The notes under the pieces are model-generated. The model made no database searches. It worked only from the letters and a program-made list of their open reading frames with translations, and was not told where the DNA came from. 64,000 nucleotides of DNA from Perognathus longimembris pacificus (taxonomy: Eukaryota > Chordata > Mammalia > Rodentia > Heteromyidae): the NCBI RefSeq assembly GCF_023159225.1, contig NC_063174.1, forward strand, positions 36,615,691 through 36,679,690. The letters are read 5' to 3'. Position numbers and translations under genes: made by a program. This document shows positions 25,301 through 37,112 of the stretch, one piece after another (the first letter of the stretch is position 1; each line of letters starts with the position of its first letter).

Positions 25301-25613
25301 TCTCCATAAACTCTCTGACCATAACCACTTCTGACCTTTGGCCATCTTGTTCCCAAACATGCCTGTCTCTGCTGTCAGCTGATCTAGCTCTGTGCATCCT
25401 GTGTCGGCTTTCTTGTAGTTCACTTTCTTCCCAGTCTCCAAAGCTAGTTTATAATCTCCCTGCCAGTAAGCTGCCTGAATGAACTGAGAATCATATCACA
25501 GATGTCTTTGCTGAGGACACGAAGACAGATACTTCCCTGCCTACATCCCTAAACAGACACCATACCTTCACAGAGAGATACCTACTGAGCCAGGCCTGAG
25601 TACATATACGTAG

Positions 25614-25614
<1 letters not shown>
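22336..25614. other. Unannotated sequence, mostly unique
   Basis: No exon or named repeat found over about 3.3 kb apart from the GGA-rich tract. An A run sits at 22809-22826. Around 25240-25440 three overlapping minus-strand frames of 62-74 codons are open. One reads like a mosaic with many Lys/Arg residues, but I recognise no family. A possible L2/MIR scrap lies near 24740-24800. Confidence 0.45.
23045..23125. repeat. GGA/GAA-rich polypurine tract
   Basis: About 80 bases almost entirely A and G, built from imperfect GGA, GAAGGA and GGGA units with G runs up to six. One strand is purine-only for most of its length. Confidence 0.9.
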
Positions 25615-25653
<39 letters not shown>

Positions 25654-25860
25654 ACAATACACAAGGATATATGAACTTATGTAGACATATAGACCAACAG
25701 AGGCACACACAGGTTAAGGCAAACACACAGAGACAAGTTCATATACCACAAAACACACATAGGTACATAGAGAAGCACATGGACATTTGCACTCAAGGAA
25801 GCCTACACACAAATGATGTCCTCACACACAGACATAGGTAGAGGCAAAAGCATGCATGCA
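25615..25860. repeat. (CA)n microsatellite with degenerate ACA-rich apron
   Basis: A clean CA run at 25618-25648 is followed by about 200 bases in which ACACA, ACATA and AGACA words recur irregularly. It looks like a formerly much longer simple repeat that has decayed. Confidence 0.8.
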
Positions 25861-25971
25861 TTCACATGCCCCTTTTGACTGCTCTGACAGCATCATAACT
25901 CACCTAATTTCCCGTAGCCCAGCTGAGGAGCCAGCTCTTTCTCACTCCTGAGTTTCTCCATTCCCACCTGT

Positions 25972-26970
25972 GTCAGTCAGGGTGCTCCAGGGAAACAGAA
26001 TCAACAGGACATGCATGTGGATGGATGGATAGATGGATGGATGGGCGAGTAGGTGGGTGGGGATTGGCTTGTGGTGATATATAGTAAATTATCCAAGAAG
26101 CCACATATTGAAGGATCAAATCTTGGAGTTTTTATTAGAGCATTAGCAGTCTTCAGGCAGCCAGTTGTTACAAAGGCCTGCAGCCCCCCCACACCCTTAA
26201 CACTATCAGGAAACAGGCCAGAAAGGGAAGAAAGAACAAGAAAACATACTAACAAACCAATCCAGCTCCAATGGAGAGCTGACTTGGGATGCCATGGTGA
26301 CTGGAGATGAGCCAGGAGACAGGACACAGGACATCAACACAGGGACATGTGGCATGGCATAATGGCACCTGAGCTGGCCATAGGTCAGCTGGCCATAGGG
26401 TCACATCATGGGGCAGGGTCACAGAAAGCTCCCAGTCCCAGGCACTTGACTGACAGGTTCGGTAACCTATAGGTCAAGTGCCCACTCCTATCTCTAGGGA
26501 TTCAGGAACACCATCACCTGGGGATGGGACTTCCCTTCCTCTAGGAATTCAGGTACATCCATCAAGACAAGATGCCAGATAGTGAAACTTGCCATGTGGC
26601 CACTGATGGCGCTGGACAGATCTGACCTCCATATTGCAATGGTTATGAAGGTTCGAAAGTCCAAAATCTGTAGGCAACTAGATAAGTCAAGGAGAGCTGA
26701 TGTTATAGCTAGGGCACAAAGGCAGAGTAGTGGCAGAATTCCCTCCTATTTGAGGATGGGGAGGGTCCTTATTTTTTTCTCCTATGGCCTTTATTGAATA
26801 GATAAGGCCCACCCATATTATAGAGAGTAATCTGATTAACTCAAAGTCCACTGGTTTAAGTATGAGTCTCACCTTAAAAATACCTTTGGAAAACCATCTA
26901 ATGTTTGATCATATATGTGGGAACTGTGGCCTACCCAAGTTGGCACATAAAATCCTACCATGCCCTCCAT
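25972..26970 (-). mobile_element. Ancient LTR-type repeat (MaLR-like), gapped
   Basis: The left end (GTCAGTCAGGGTGCTCCAGG then GAAACAGAATCAACAGGA, with a GATG simple repeat) and the right end (AAGGCCCACCCATATTATAG, AACTCAAAGTCCACTGGTTT, AAGTTGGCACATAAAAT) are the two ends of a widespread old mammalian repeat that I associate with ERVL-MaLR LTRs on the minus strand. About 1 kb separates them, longer than one LTR, so unrelated sequence seems to be inserted around 26,100-26,580. The family name is uncertain. Confidence 0.5.
26012..26046. repeat. (GATG)n tetranucleotide repeat
   Basis: Imperfect GGAT/GATG units inside the left end of the ancient LTR-type repeat, which normally carries a simple-repeat-prone segment at this place. 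Confidence 0.8.
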
Positions 26971-28569
26971 CTAGTAAACCCCCACACATACAACTTTTAA
27001 GACTACTCTTAGCACAATACTTGCTCCAAAGGCTGGACAAGTTCACTGACAAATAGTAGGCACAGGTAAATATGTGTTGAATGAGTAAATCATGAACAGC
27101 CTTGGGGATGGGTCCCATTATGCTCAACTCAGCAAACTATCCCTACAGTACAGTGGTGAGTTTTGCTAGGAGCTGAGGATACAAATATGAAAAGCTACTC
27201 TGTGTTCCTCTTCTTCTAGTGTCTCCATGTCCTTTAGACACCTCTATCCTGACACAGTATTTGACAGAGTCCCCCTTATATACAAGTAGGCCCTTTGATT
27301 ATTTGTGGGTTAATTTTATTTCTTATTGATACCTGTCAAATTTGCCTGAAATATTGTGGGTAAAATCCCCTTAAAAATCATGAACTGTGATACTAAAGTC
27401 TGTTTCCACTTTTATTTTTAAACTATAGCTGTGAAAAGGTATTTTCATAATCAAGAAGGATATTTATACCCCAGAACAGTGACAGTTGTCTCTTGGGATG
27501 GGATTGTGGGTAACTTCTATTTTATTTTATATACTTTTCTGGGCCTTCTAAATTTTTCTCTGTGACCATGTCCTTATTCTTAGAACCATAAAACACACTT
27601 GCATTTTTTTTCTGAGTGTGAGGAAGTTCAGGGCTAGTCTCAGTTCTTTCTTGGGACCCTTGGATCCATCTTGGCTTCCCTTTGAAAATCATGTGGTAGG
27701 ACTTCCTTGTAAATGTCTATAAGGTCATAAAGGGTTAATTGCCAACCATTGCTATTTTAATTCCCTCTGAGTGTCAGCCACATGGAACGTTAATGAAGGC
27801 ATTTGGAGAGTTAATGGTGCTTATCATAGGCAAGTAGGGGTACACTGGGTCTCCCCTTGGACCACTCCATTAGCCTGTCTTGTCCTGCTGACTGGTCCGG
27901 GACCAGCTGTCAGCGTGTTGTCGGGCTATGCCTGTATCAGGGAACACCCAGCCATGGTGGAAGCGACTGTTCCTTGAACTTTGCTACAACCCCCCTGCCT
28001 GGCTGGGTCTCTGGAGGGAACCATTCACCTCTAGCCCAAATGAAATGGAGCTTCAGAAAACCACAGCAGCTCAGGCCCTGAACTTTGTATTTCTTAGACT
28101 GCCAGCATCATTCACCGCTGAGTGTCATGTAACTCCAAAAAAAAAAAAAATAATAATAATAATGTGAAGGGGAAACCGAAGACCCAGAGGAACACAGGTA
28201 TCTTGCAGCTGGAGAGTCTGTCTAGAAAGTGGCCTTTCACAGTGCGGCCAGGTGTGCTGGCGAGGGGCTGGAGGCCTGTGCAAAGGTGGGTGATCCCAGA
28301 GCAAGCAAGCCGGGCCTGCTCCAAGGCTGCTGCAGTTCCAAGAAGCCCTGCACACAAGGCCAAGGTTGTGAAATCCCCCTCCTTCTGGAAAGCATCCTAC
28401 ACAAACTGCTGGGGTTTCCAACCTGATATTTGATAAGTGCAAATGGGCTGAAAATATTCTGGAGATATTTTGGGGTTTGTGCAATTAGTGGTGGCTGCAG
28501 AGGCCCAACTCACCTCAGTGTCACACCAGTATTTGTCCCTGAGCACCCCAGACCTCCAGTGAAATGTTT
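26971..28569. other. Unannotated sequence with repeat scraps
   Basis: A short L2-like end (ATAGTAGGCACAGGTAAATA then GTGTTGAATGAG) lies at about 27052-27092. The block 27440-27590 has wording (ACAGTGACAGTTGTCTCTTG ... GGGATTGTGGGTAACTT) reminiscent of old LINE 3' sequence. An A run with AAT units lies at 28136-28162. No exon recognised: the 103-119-codon frames across 28122-28484 exist on both strands and carry no domain. Confidence 0.45.
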
Positions 28570-28870
28570 TCTTTGCCATTCGCCTCATCCTTACTGGCTC
28601 ATGTCCTTTGTGGCCCTTCCGCTGCCTTGTCCCTTAAGAGCTGTGCCCACAGTAAAGGCACCTTGATCCTCAGCTGGTGCCTCCTTTCCTCCTCTAAGTT
28701 ATTGAATGTCCAGAGACACATCATACTGTTTCGTAACTCTTGGGCTCAAACTCCCTGAGGACAGGGTGGGTCTGGCTGTGGCCTTGTAGATCTGTGTGTT
28801 CTGAGAGTTTAGCTCCTAGTAGGTTCCTGGGGGGGTTGAGAATGTGACAGTGAGTTAATGAATGAATTGA
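28570..28870 (+). mobile_element. L2 LINE 3' fragment
   Basis: CTCCCTGAGGACAGGGTGGG, TTAGCTCCTAGTAGGTTCCT and GAGTTAATGAATGAATTGAC appear in the order of the L2 3' UTR end. The left limit is approximate. Confidence 0.6.
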
Positions 28871-29044
28871 CTGACCCCTGTGGTTCTCTTCTCCCCAGAG
28901 TGAACACTGGCTGGCTCACATTTTACTCCATCCCCTCCACTTTTCTGCCAGTGCTTTTTCCCTTCCAGTGATGCAAAATGAGTTGTATCAACTGTGGTCC
29001 CTGAGACACCCAAGCCATGTGGTGTCTAAGGGAAGACCATCACA

Positions 29045-29485
29045 GTCAGACTACTACTAATAAATAGGCTTCTAGGCCTGCCAGGACAAAGTACCACAAA
29101 CTTGATGAAGTTGGATGTAAAATAGCAGTCTCTCACACTTCTGGAGACTAGATTCTCAGAATCCAGTTGCTGGCAGAGGTGGCACTTTCCAAGCTGAAGG
29201 ACAATCTGGTCCAGGCCTTCCCCTTGCTTCTGGTGGTTGCCAGTGATCTGTGGCCATGTCCTATGGCCATGGACATATCACTCCAGTTTCTACCTCCATC
29301 TTCAATGGTGTTCCTCTACGTGTCTTCTCTTCTTGTAAGGACAGTAGTTACACGGGCTTACACCCTGCTCCACTATCTTAGTTTTTTACATCCACAATTG
29401 GCCCTGTTTCCAAATAAAGTCATTCTGAAGGTTCAGGAAAAAGATATGAACTTTGGGGGAACACTACCTAACCCTGTACAACTTT
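29045..29485 (-). mobile_element. MLT1-type (ERVL-MaLR) LTR remnant
   Basis: Reading left to right: CAGGACAAAGTACCACAAAC, CTCTCACACTTCTGGAGACT, CTTGCTTCTGGTGGTTGCCA, TCTTCTCTTCTTGTAAGGAC, CCTGTTTCCAAATAAAGTCA, GAACTTTGGGGGAACAC. This is the reverse-complement order of the MLT1 family of solitary LTRs. There are no internal genes. The 148-codon frame at 29167-29613 runs through it and is not coding. Confidence 0.65.
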
Positions 29486-29557
29486 TCAGACTGCCCCCTC
29501 TGCCAAGTTTTGTCTTCTATCTCCTCCTTAGCCTCTCTGCCCTTTCCTTTACTTGGG

Positions 29558-29632
29558 ACAAGGGCTCTGGGAGGCAGTCTCACCCACCCACTAGCCTAGA
29601 CAGTAATTGGTAAACATAGTGCAGGGAGTGGC
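29558..29632 (-). mobile_element. Variant SINE fragment
   Basis: It shares a long diverged match with 39403-39462 (AGTCTCAC...CTAGCCTA.ACA.TA..TGG.AAACATAGTGCAG). At the second site this leads into the reversed composite-SINE phrase TTAGTAGCTAGGATTACA. Here only the part before that phrase survives. Confidence 0.5.
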
Positions 29633-30454
29633 CTGTGCCACCATTTCCCCCTCCAGGGACATCAACATCCTGGATCTCCCCAAACCCTGAAATCTGGACT
29701 ATAAGTCAGTGTACCCAGGTAAAGCTAGATATTGGGACCACTGTGAAGCTCTTCAGACACATGAGCTCTAAGCACACGCCCAGGAATTCTGGTGGAGTTG
29801 GCCAAAGGGGAACCACAGCATGTCTAATTTTGAAAACGAACCAGGTGATTGTAAGGTATAGCCTGGGACAAAACCAATGGTGTCAGATGCTCTGCAAACA
29901 GCTGCCTGGAGAGGGTGTGCAGCCTCCTCGCCTTCACCCTGAAAATGGGTTTCTTCAGCCTACTATCAAGTGGGGTCAAAAGCCCATTGGAGACACCCAC
30001 GCCAGATTGTTAGAAAGGTCTGGCTCAGCTTGGGGCCTGGGGCAATGTATATCAAACTCCCACCATGTTCTCAGAAGGCAGGAGCAAGTGAATACATTCT
30101 GTAGAGGAACTGAAATGGACAGAAACAAGCACACGATGGCTTTGAAGTTTCCTGTCTTAACTTAAAATTTTGAATTTCACATCTCCTTTAATATAAATAT
30201 CTTCCTTTATAATTTTTTTAAGTCAGGATGTTTTTTTCCCTCCAAATAAATTGAAATGAAGCTCTGGAAAGATAAGCGACATTTCAACTCTGGCTTTGCA
30301 GATTTCTTGTACCTGTGTATATTTATATATTCTTGGACTCCACATTGAGTTCCTCTGGTGTTCCTGACTTTGAATAGCTCAGCCACAGAGAGCTAGAAGG
30401 AACAGTGGCTGATCTATTCACCGTTTGGGAGAAGCTGCATGGTAGAGAAGAAAG
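29633..30454. other. Unannotated sequence
   Basis: A 176-codon plus-strand frame (29635-30165) is open but has no domain, hydrophobic segment or family resemblance I recognise. AT-rich sequence follows. No repeat assigned. Confidence 0.45.
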
Positions 30455-30545
30455 CCCCAGACAGGAGAGGGCAAAGAGCTCACTCAGGATCACACAGCTC
30501 ATTATTAATTGAGGAGGAACTGTACTTCACACCTTACCTTTTCTG
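30455..30545 (-). mobile_element. MIR fragment, minus strand
   Basis: GAGAGGGCAAAGAGCTCACT then CAGGATCACACAGCTCATTA and a GGAGGAACTGTACTTCACAC end match the reversed MIR block (…TTGCTCAAGGTCACACAGCTAG…). Confidence 0.55.
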
Positions 30546-32305
30546 ATGCACCAACCTTAGCTTAATTGCTCATTTGCTGTATTACCTTGAATGGTCCCTT
30601 CACTTCTCTTTTGTGAAATGTCCTTAAAATGTCTGTGACCCCCCATCCCATCCTTCTTGAAGAGTTGTTGAGGAGGCTCTGGTGAAGCACCTGGGTGGAA
30701 GCACTTTGAACTGATGGAGACGTGAGTTCAGTCTCACACTTCTGGTGGGTCCCAGTAAGAGCAGCCTTCTGAAGGCCACGCTGGGCAGACAGTTGTCTGA
30801 AGAAGCACCAAAGGTGGTGCCCCTGGGAGCAACCAAGTGGTCCAGGGCAGGCTGAGGCCCTGTACTTGCTTTGTTGGGCCAAGTTTTTTACCTACCCAGC
30901 TAGAGCAACAAGCCACAGGAGTGTTTCCCCAAAGACCTTGTCCCAATCCTGGGCACATTTCTGCAAGGGGAAAGTCATAGGAAAGGAGGGGCAGGCAACC
31001 GCAGTGATCCCATCTTCTTCCTCCCTTCCTGAAGCCTAGGGCCTCCCTCTAGCCATTCTTCTTCAGAAGAGGGCATGGTCCCGTCCTGCCCTGCCTGCCT
31101 GCCCTCCCTGTTCCAGGCCCATCACCCTTTTCTGTTTATACGAGGAGATGAGCTTCTGCCGAGCTTAAGTGCAGTTCTGGCCCTTTTGTTTGTTTTTAAG
31201 TCAAGTTATGACTTTGCTCCTGGATTTATTGCAAATTCCATTTGTCTTCCTCTGCTCGGGGTCTCTGCTCAAAATCCCTTAGAGCTTCCCTCCCCCACTG
31301 AGGACACATAGCAAGGGGCACAGGGGAAGGAGGGGGGCACGCAGGAGGGAGGCCCACCGGAAGAGCCAGAGGCTGCTCTGGAAGCAGCATGGGCTGGAAA
31401 AAGGGATACAGATTACCCAGGAGGGACAGGCCAGGGGCCTGCCTCCTGCCTCCTTCTTACAAGCCTTAATAGGAAAGGAGAACCAGGCTGAAAGAAATCC
31501 CAGACCTTAGCAGAGGGAATAAACAAAAGAAAGTGCTGGTTTGGAGGGAGGAAGAGAGACTGTAAGAAATGGTATGAAGCCAAGGGTCCCACAAGGCCTG
31601 GAAAAGACATCTTGATGGGGCTGGTCTGACAAGGGCTGAGGACCTTAGGGTAGGACATGGGCTCATGCCCAAGGAAAATCATCTCAGGCCCAACTGGACA
31701 CCACCACAGCCTCTGAGCCTCCCTTTCCTTCTCATAGGCCACCCTGACCTTCTCCAAACCCCACTGTGTGCACACACTGCTGATGAAGAGCAAACAATCC
31801 CATGCTGATGCTCACTGGGGAGAGGAGAATCAAACTGAGCCAAACAAAGTGGGAGTGGGGAGTCCAGCTGGGCTGCTGGCGTCCCCTTCCCAGACAGGAA
31901 GTGCCATGGTCTATCCTTCCCTCTTACAAGTTCCCCAATCAGGAGCAAGCAAGAGACATTCAGGGTGTTCAATGGCTTCACAGCCTGGTGAGCTAGTCCC
32001 AAGGCTTGACCTGGAAATGGGGGCTGAGGCCTCAATGGCCTAGAGAGTGGCTACAGGGCTCAGTGCCCAGGAACAGGATATGGGAAGTAGGCAACAGTTG
32101 AAGGGCTCACCTTTCCATGTCCTCCCTCAGTATCACAGTCCCGGGGAGTGAGTGAAACATGGGCTTCCATGTCTCAGCCTAGACCCCCAGGAAGTAGGTT
32201 AGGAAGAATGATCACGACAGCCTCACTCCTTCCACTGCCACCACACTCCACCACTGGGAGCGCCATAGCTGCCAAGCAGGCGCTACTGGTTATAAGGAGA
32301 AGACT
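30546..32305. other. Unannotated single-copy-looking sequence
   Basis: No exon or repeat recognised. Overlapping frames of 60-126 codons on both strands (30562-30958 and 31413-32043) have no domain. The stretch 31130-31290 is AT-richer and non-repetitive and could be conserved non-coding DNA, which I cannot test. Confidence 0.5.
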
Positions 32306-32482
32306 TGCTAGGTGCAGGTGGCTCATACCTGTAATCCTAGGTACTCAGGAGGCTGAGATCTGAAGATTCGGGTCTGAAGCCAGTGACTCTTTTCTCAAAT
32401 TAGCCACCAAAAAGCCAAAAGTAGAGTGCCATCCTTCAGCAGAAAAAGAGAGCGCATTAGGCCCCCCCTACCCCATGTCCCA
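32306..32482 (+). mobile_element. Composite Geo-type SINE, internally shortened
   Basis: GTGGCTCATACCTGTAATCC, TAGGTACTCAGGAGGCTGAG and CAAATTAGCCACCAAAAAGC are clear. The tRNA-like unit is damaged: the GTGGCTCAAGTGG segment is missing, so the pol III promoter is broken. Confidence 0.82.
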
Positions 32483-33710
32483 CAATTTTACCATCAAGAC
32501 TCAGGGCTCCCTCCCTGTCCAGCTGTTGGGCCCTCATTCCAGTGGCTCATCAGTCTCACCATGAGCCTAGTCTCTTCTTGCTGCAGGCTATAGCCTTGAG
32601 CCTCCCTCTCTCTCCTACCTTCTCTCTGGACTTGGTTACCTATCAACTTGGTTCCCTCAGCACTTCCAGCCTCTCCTCTTGAGACCTCTACTACTATCCT
32701 CTGACCATAGAGTTTGCCCCTAATCTCTTCCCATGCCCCTTCCCATGGCTCTTCTTGGTCACTTGTGTTCCTATTCTTCCTCAAGTCCCTTTGGGAATTT
32801 GTCTGGGCTGCCCACCAATCTGCTTATTTTACCTTCAATCTCTCCATCCTGGCTGTTCCTGGACCTATTTGGGGCCCCCACATGGGTGGACTCCCTCCTT
32901 CCCTCTGCACCTGTAGATGCCAGGCCCTGTGGGGCAAAGTGCAGCCCACATGTGGGCTACAGACCCAGCAGACCCTATAATTCAGTTATAGACATCTCTT
33001 CCCTAAGGCCTGTCAGTCAGCCAGGCCACTGTCCCTGAGGTTCCTACTCTCCCCACCCATCCTCTCCTCCCACCCACAGAACACCTCACTTCCTGCCTTG
33101 CTAAGACAGCCTAGACCTTTCCACAGGCCCCCCTGCCATCTCATTCATCTTAGTGCCTTCCCATCACCACCCCTCCTTTGGTGGGAAAAATGTGGCTATC
33201 CTTGCCTCCTTTGCAAATGAACTTATTTACCTGGTCCATGATGACAGTGCTCCCATGTCATGTCCTGTCATGTCATCATCTGCCCTCCTTCCTGTACCAG
33301 ACGCTGTAATTCAAGCACACATTCATATTTGAGAAGCAATGCCCTAAAGCATGGCTGCCTCTTCCTTAGACAACACAGTTCCATTTAACCTGCTTTTCCT
33401 CAGTTCACTGTCTTTTTGTTCTTCTGTCAGTCCTGTACTGCAAGCCCTACAGTGGTCGATCAGCAGCTGTTGACTGAGTCCTAGTCATTCACCTTCCATT
33501 TCCAGAACTTGCCCCCCATCTCCACCTAACCCCCTCCCCCAGCCTCCTGGTTCCTCTTTTTGTTGATTCATTTTATCTGCGGATGACACCTCTCTTTTGC
33601 TCCTATATTCACCTGCCAGCAACTTACTCAACTTTGCTCAGGATTTAGTTCCTCTTTCTCATTCCACCTTAGCATATTGCTCCCTAATGCAGCTGCATCT
33701 ATGTGTGTTT

Positions 33711-33711
<1 letters not shown>
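32483..33711. other. Unannotated pyrimidine-rich sequence
   Basis: C/T-rich unique-looking sequence. Three plus-strand frames of 88-118 codons fall here or overlap it, one reading into the CA/GA microsatellite. No family recognised. A TCATGTC/CATGTCATG near-repeat sits at about 33252-33278. Confidence 0.5.

Positions 33712-33796
<85 letters not shown>
33712..33796. repeat. Compound (CA)n-(GA)n microsatellite
   Basis: About 39 bases of CA repeat pass through TACAGAGAGACA into about 40 bases of GA repeat. It is the same architecture as 422-523, and neither flank looks related. Confidence 0.96.
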
Positions 33797-33799
<3 letters not shown>

Positions 33800-34727
33800 T
33801 CCAGACTGTGTAGTGCTGCAAGCCAAACAGTTCTTATTCAATGTTATGTGTAGTTTATCTGTACACAGTATTTGTTTGTTGCCTTTGAACTGGGTTTTAT
33901 TCCCTCATAAAACTGTGGCCAGAGTTAGAGTGCAGGTCTGCACCAGCATCTGATTTCCAGGTTCCTAAGGCATCACTCAGAAAAATAAGGAATCCCAGGC
34001 CCAATGGTCCAAAAGTCTGACAGCATGCACCCTGCCAGGGGGCTGCATGTGTCCACTCCTCTGCTCTTCCTCCTACTATCTGGGTGGATGAGACTCAGAA
34101 CAGAGACCTTGGATGAGCATCCACAAGTCTCCCAACCTATGATGTTGCCACCATCACCTCCAGGCCCACGTTTAGTATCTGACTGTGAGTCAAATGACCC
34201 TCCAGGACATTCAAAACCTTCCTTGCTTCTTTCACTATAGGAATCTCTCCTGTTTTCTAGATCTTCCTCTCACCCTCCAGCCCTTAATGCCTACACTGTT
34301 GTCCTGCATCCTTCAGCCAGTCTGTGAAATGGAAGAGCTTCTCTTGTTCGCCTTCTACCATTGGCTTGAGTATAAAAGGATTCTTGAAGCTTATGAAGAC
34401 GTGTAGTTCCTGGGAAGGCAGGAAGAAAGAACACCAAGTGTGAAAGAACACATAAATGTATATTATAAAAGTTGATTGGGACCCTATCTATGTCTTCCCA
34501 GGCTGGGTGGCACATGGGAATTTGGAGGATGCCAAGGTTCACATATCCTTGTGCCTGGGCATACACAGCACAAGTTGCTCTCAGCCTTTCACCAGTAGAC
34601 TTTGGCCTAGGACATCCCAAGTCTGGTTGATCCATCTTTGTGTTTCCATCTCCTTTGTTCAATCTAGCTAAGTCTTCACTCCAAATCTAGTAAAGGGTTT
34701 TCTCTGTTAATAATAAGGAATGGGATG
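33797..34727. other. Unannotated sequence
   Basis: No gene or repeat recognised. Short frames on both strands (at most 123 codons, 34291-34662 minus) lack any signature. Confidence 0.5.
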
Positions 34728-34945
34728 TCAGGTGCTGCTGGCTCGTACCTGTAATACTAGCTACTCAGGAGGCTGAGATCTGAGGATCACAGTTCAAAGC
34801 CAGCATGGGCAGGGAAGTCTGTGAGACTCTTACCTCCAATTAACCACCAGAAAACTGGAAGTAGAGATATGGCTCAAGTGGTAGAGTACTAGCCTTGAGA
34901 GAAAAAGCTCAGGGACAGCACCCGAGTTCAAGTTCAGGATGGGTT
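34728..34945 (+). mobile_element. Composite Geo-type SINE
   Basis: GGCTCGTACCTGTAATACTA, CTCAGGAGGCTGAGATCTGA, GGATCACAGTTCAAAGCCAG, CTCTTACCTCCAATTAACCA, then ATGGCTCAAGTGGTAGAGTA and a 3' end where part of the CAGGCCCTGAGTTCAAGCC segment is lost (CACCCGAGTTCAAGTTCAGG). A GAT/GGA simple repeat has grown beyond it. Confidence 0.88.
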
Positions 34946-35604
34946 CAAGATGATGATGAAGCGGAGGAGGAGGAGATAAAGGAGGAGGAGGAATTGGTTC
35001 ATTCATCTTCACAAAAAGCCAGAGAAAGGATCATTCATAAGGCTCAAATCCTTGCCCTGAGTGTCAAAAGAACTGGTTACATAAGTAACATTATCATGCC
35101 AACCAAGGGTGGTGGAGAATGAATGAGCTGCTGTGAGTAGCAGGAATGGATGTGTTTTGAAAGTGCTCCACTCTGTACTCTGCACAACTTGGAACACAAA
35201 CCAGCCATGGCTCTCAGGGAGCTGGTGTTCTCCGTCAAGGGTGAGCTGGAGCAGGCTGACCCCGGAACGGGCAGTCATAGCTGAGTGCATCAGCTTGCGT
35301 GGGAAGTCCAGCTGTCTCGGTGGGGCCCAGGAGACAGACTGACGAGAGAAGAATTCCTATGTTTGGGATCAGGCTTGAAAAGTCTCCTGTTTGTAACACT
35401 CAACTCACAGAAGACCAGAAAGAATTTCCAGCTGTTGTCAGAGTGCAGAGAGCCCTCCTAATTCTAGCCAGGGCTGATTTTCTGCTGTGAGCTTTTGTGC
35501 CCCTCCTCCTGGGCTGACTATCACATAGAATACCTTGTCCCAGAGGCCAGCTCTGGAAATATATAACCCCCTGTAGCCAAGGAACAATATTGTGTGGCTC
35601 CACA
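34946..35604. other. Purine-rich tail then unannotated sequence
   Basis: GATGAT/GGAGGA repeat at 34948-34995 looks like the overgrown tail of the preceding SINE. The rest has no gene or repeat I recognise. Confidence 0.5.
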
Positions 35605-35815
35605 TAGATGAGGTCCTAGAGACAGGAAGTTGGTAGTTGCCTAGTGCTGGGGTGAGGAGAAGAGAATAAGGAATTGGGGGTTCAGACTTGCTGTGTTGTA
35701 AGATGGAAAGTTCTTGGAGATGGTTGGTGGTATTGCTTGCACATCAACGTACTCAATGCCATTGAACACTTGTTGAAATGATCAATTTTATGGTGTATAT
35801 ATTTTAACATAACAG
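35605..35815 (+). mobile_element. Old L1 (L1M-type) 3' UTR fragment
   Basis: AGTTGGTAGTTGCCTAGTGC, GGTGGTATTGCTTGCACATC, AATGCCATTGAACACTTG and TTTTATGGTGTATATATTTT follow the 3' end of old mammalian L1 elements in order. It leads straight into the purine-rich tract that likely replaced its A tail. Confidence 0.65.
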
Positions 35816-35905
35816 GAGGAAGGGAGAAAGGGAAGTAAGAAGAAAAGAAAAGGAGAGAAGGAAGGAAGAGGAAGGAGGGAGGGAAAGAAGGAAGGAGGGT
35901 AGGCA
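35816..35905. repeat. (GGAA)-type polypurine tract
   Basis: About 90 bases of imperfect GGAA/AGGG/GAAA units with no pyrimidine except one or two T. Its position at the 3' end of an L1 fragment suggests a mutated poly-A tail. Confidence 0.9.
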
Positions 35906-36419
35906 GACAAACTAGAACTCAGTCTTGGTCACCCATCAGTAAAGTTTAAGTACCTTTATTATCTTTCTTCATAGGACAGAGAAGGTGAGGAGTGTAGGCA
36001 ATTCTTGATGGGTTGTAAGTTATTGGAAGAATGAATGTTCCAAGATGACACAGACAACAGTTCATAAGTGATTCTCTCTGGAAGAATGAAGGAATGATTG
36101 GACTCAGGAAATGAAGAATAGATAAGGGGTTATGACATCTTCAGTCTTCCTTCCAGAAGTAAGAGCTGATTTAAGGAAATCTCAGGGATTAAGCTGAAGG
36201 CAATTGTTTTTCCTCTTTGGTGAATCTGGTCTTTACACAGATAAGGGAATATCAGTAAAGCCGCTGCCAATATCTGCTGATCTTCAAGGGCCTTATCTTA
36301 GAATAATCAGCATACCAGCATACAGTGTTTTAGGCCCTAATCCCTGGGCTTCTAAAGTATATCCAGAAGCTTGTGCAACCATTACTATGATCTAATTTAG
36401 AATGCTTTAATCATTCCTG
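35906..36419. other. Unannotated sequence
   Basis: No gene or clear repeat. It may belong to an older LINE, since it sits between two L1 fragments. Confidence 0.4.
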
Positions 36420-37112
36420 AAAGAAACTCCACACTCATCACCAGTCACTCACCATTTCTCCCTCCCCTGTCTGCTAGCAACAATTACTCTATTATTTATA
36501 TGTATAGATTTGCTTAGCCTGACATTTTACCCAAATAGAATTATACTGTATGCAACACATCTTGTATTTGGATTCTTTCAATCAGTGTCATGTCTTCCGA
36601 GTTCACCCCTGTCCTAGCAGGTATCAGAATTTCATTGCATTTAATGGCTGAATAAGATTCCATGGTATGGATACATCCACCTATCATGGATACATATTCG
36701 GGTTGTTTCCGCTTTCTGGTTAATAGTATTTGGCTAATAATTCTCCTATTCTTCTTGTACAGTGTGTGTGTGGACATGTGTTTTTCAATACCTTGTGGGT
36801 ATATGCCTAGGAATAGGCTTGCCAGAAAAGGTGGTAACTTCCTGTTTGACTTTTTGAGGAACCATCGACATGTTTTTCAAAGTCATGTCATCATTTTACA
36901 TCCTAACCAGTAATATATGATGGCTCCAAATGTTCTGCATTCTCAAAACACTTGTTGTCAGCACTTCTATCACTACTGCCATCCCTCTGTGAGTGGTATC
37001 TCATTTTGATGTGTGTTCTACTAATCACTAAAAATTTTATGCATTTTTTCTCCAAATTCTTAAGAGAAATGTCTGTTTGAATCCTTTGACTGTTTTTAAA
37101 ATCAGGTTGTCT

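Noticed and set aside
25240..25441. Three overlapping minus-strand frames suggesting a processed pseudogene
   Set aside because: I could not match the translation to any protein, and no A tail or target duplication is visible. A translated search would settle it.
29635..30165. 176-codon plus-strand open frame
   Set aside because: No domain or family resemblance. It begins just after an LTR remnant and a SINE fragment, and its codons look random.
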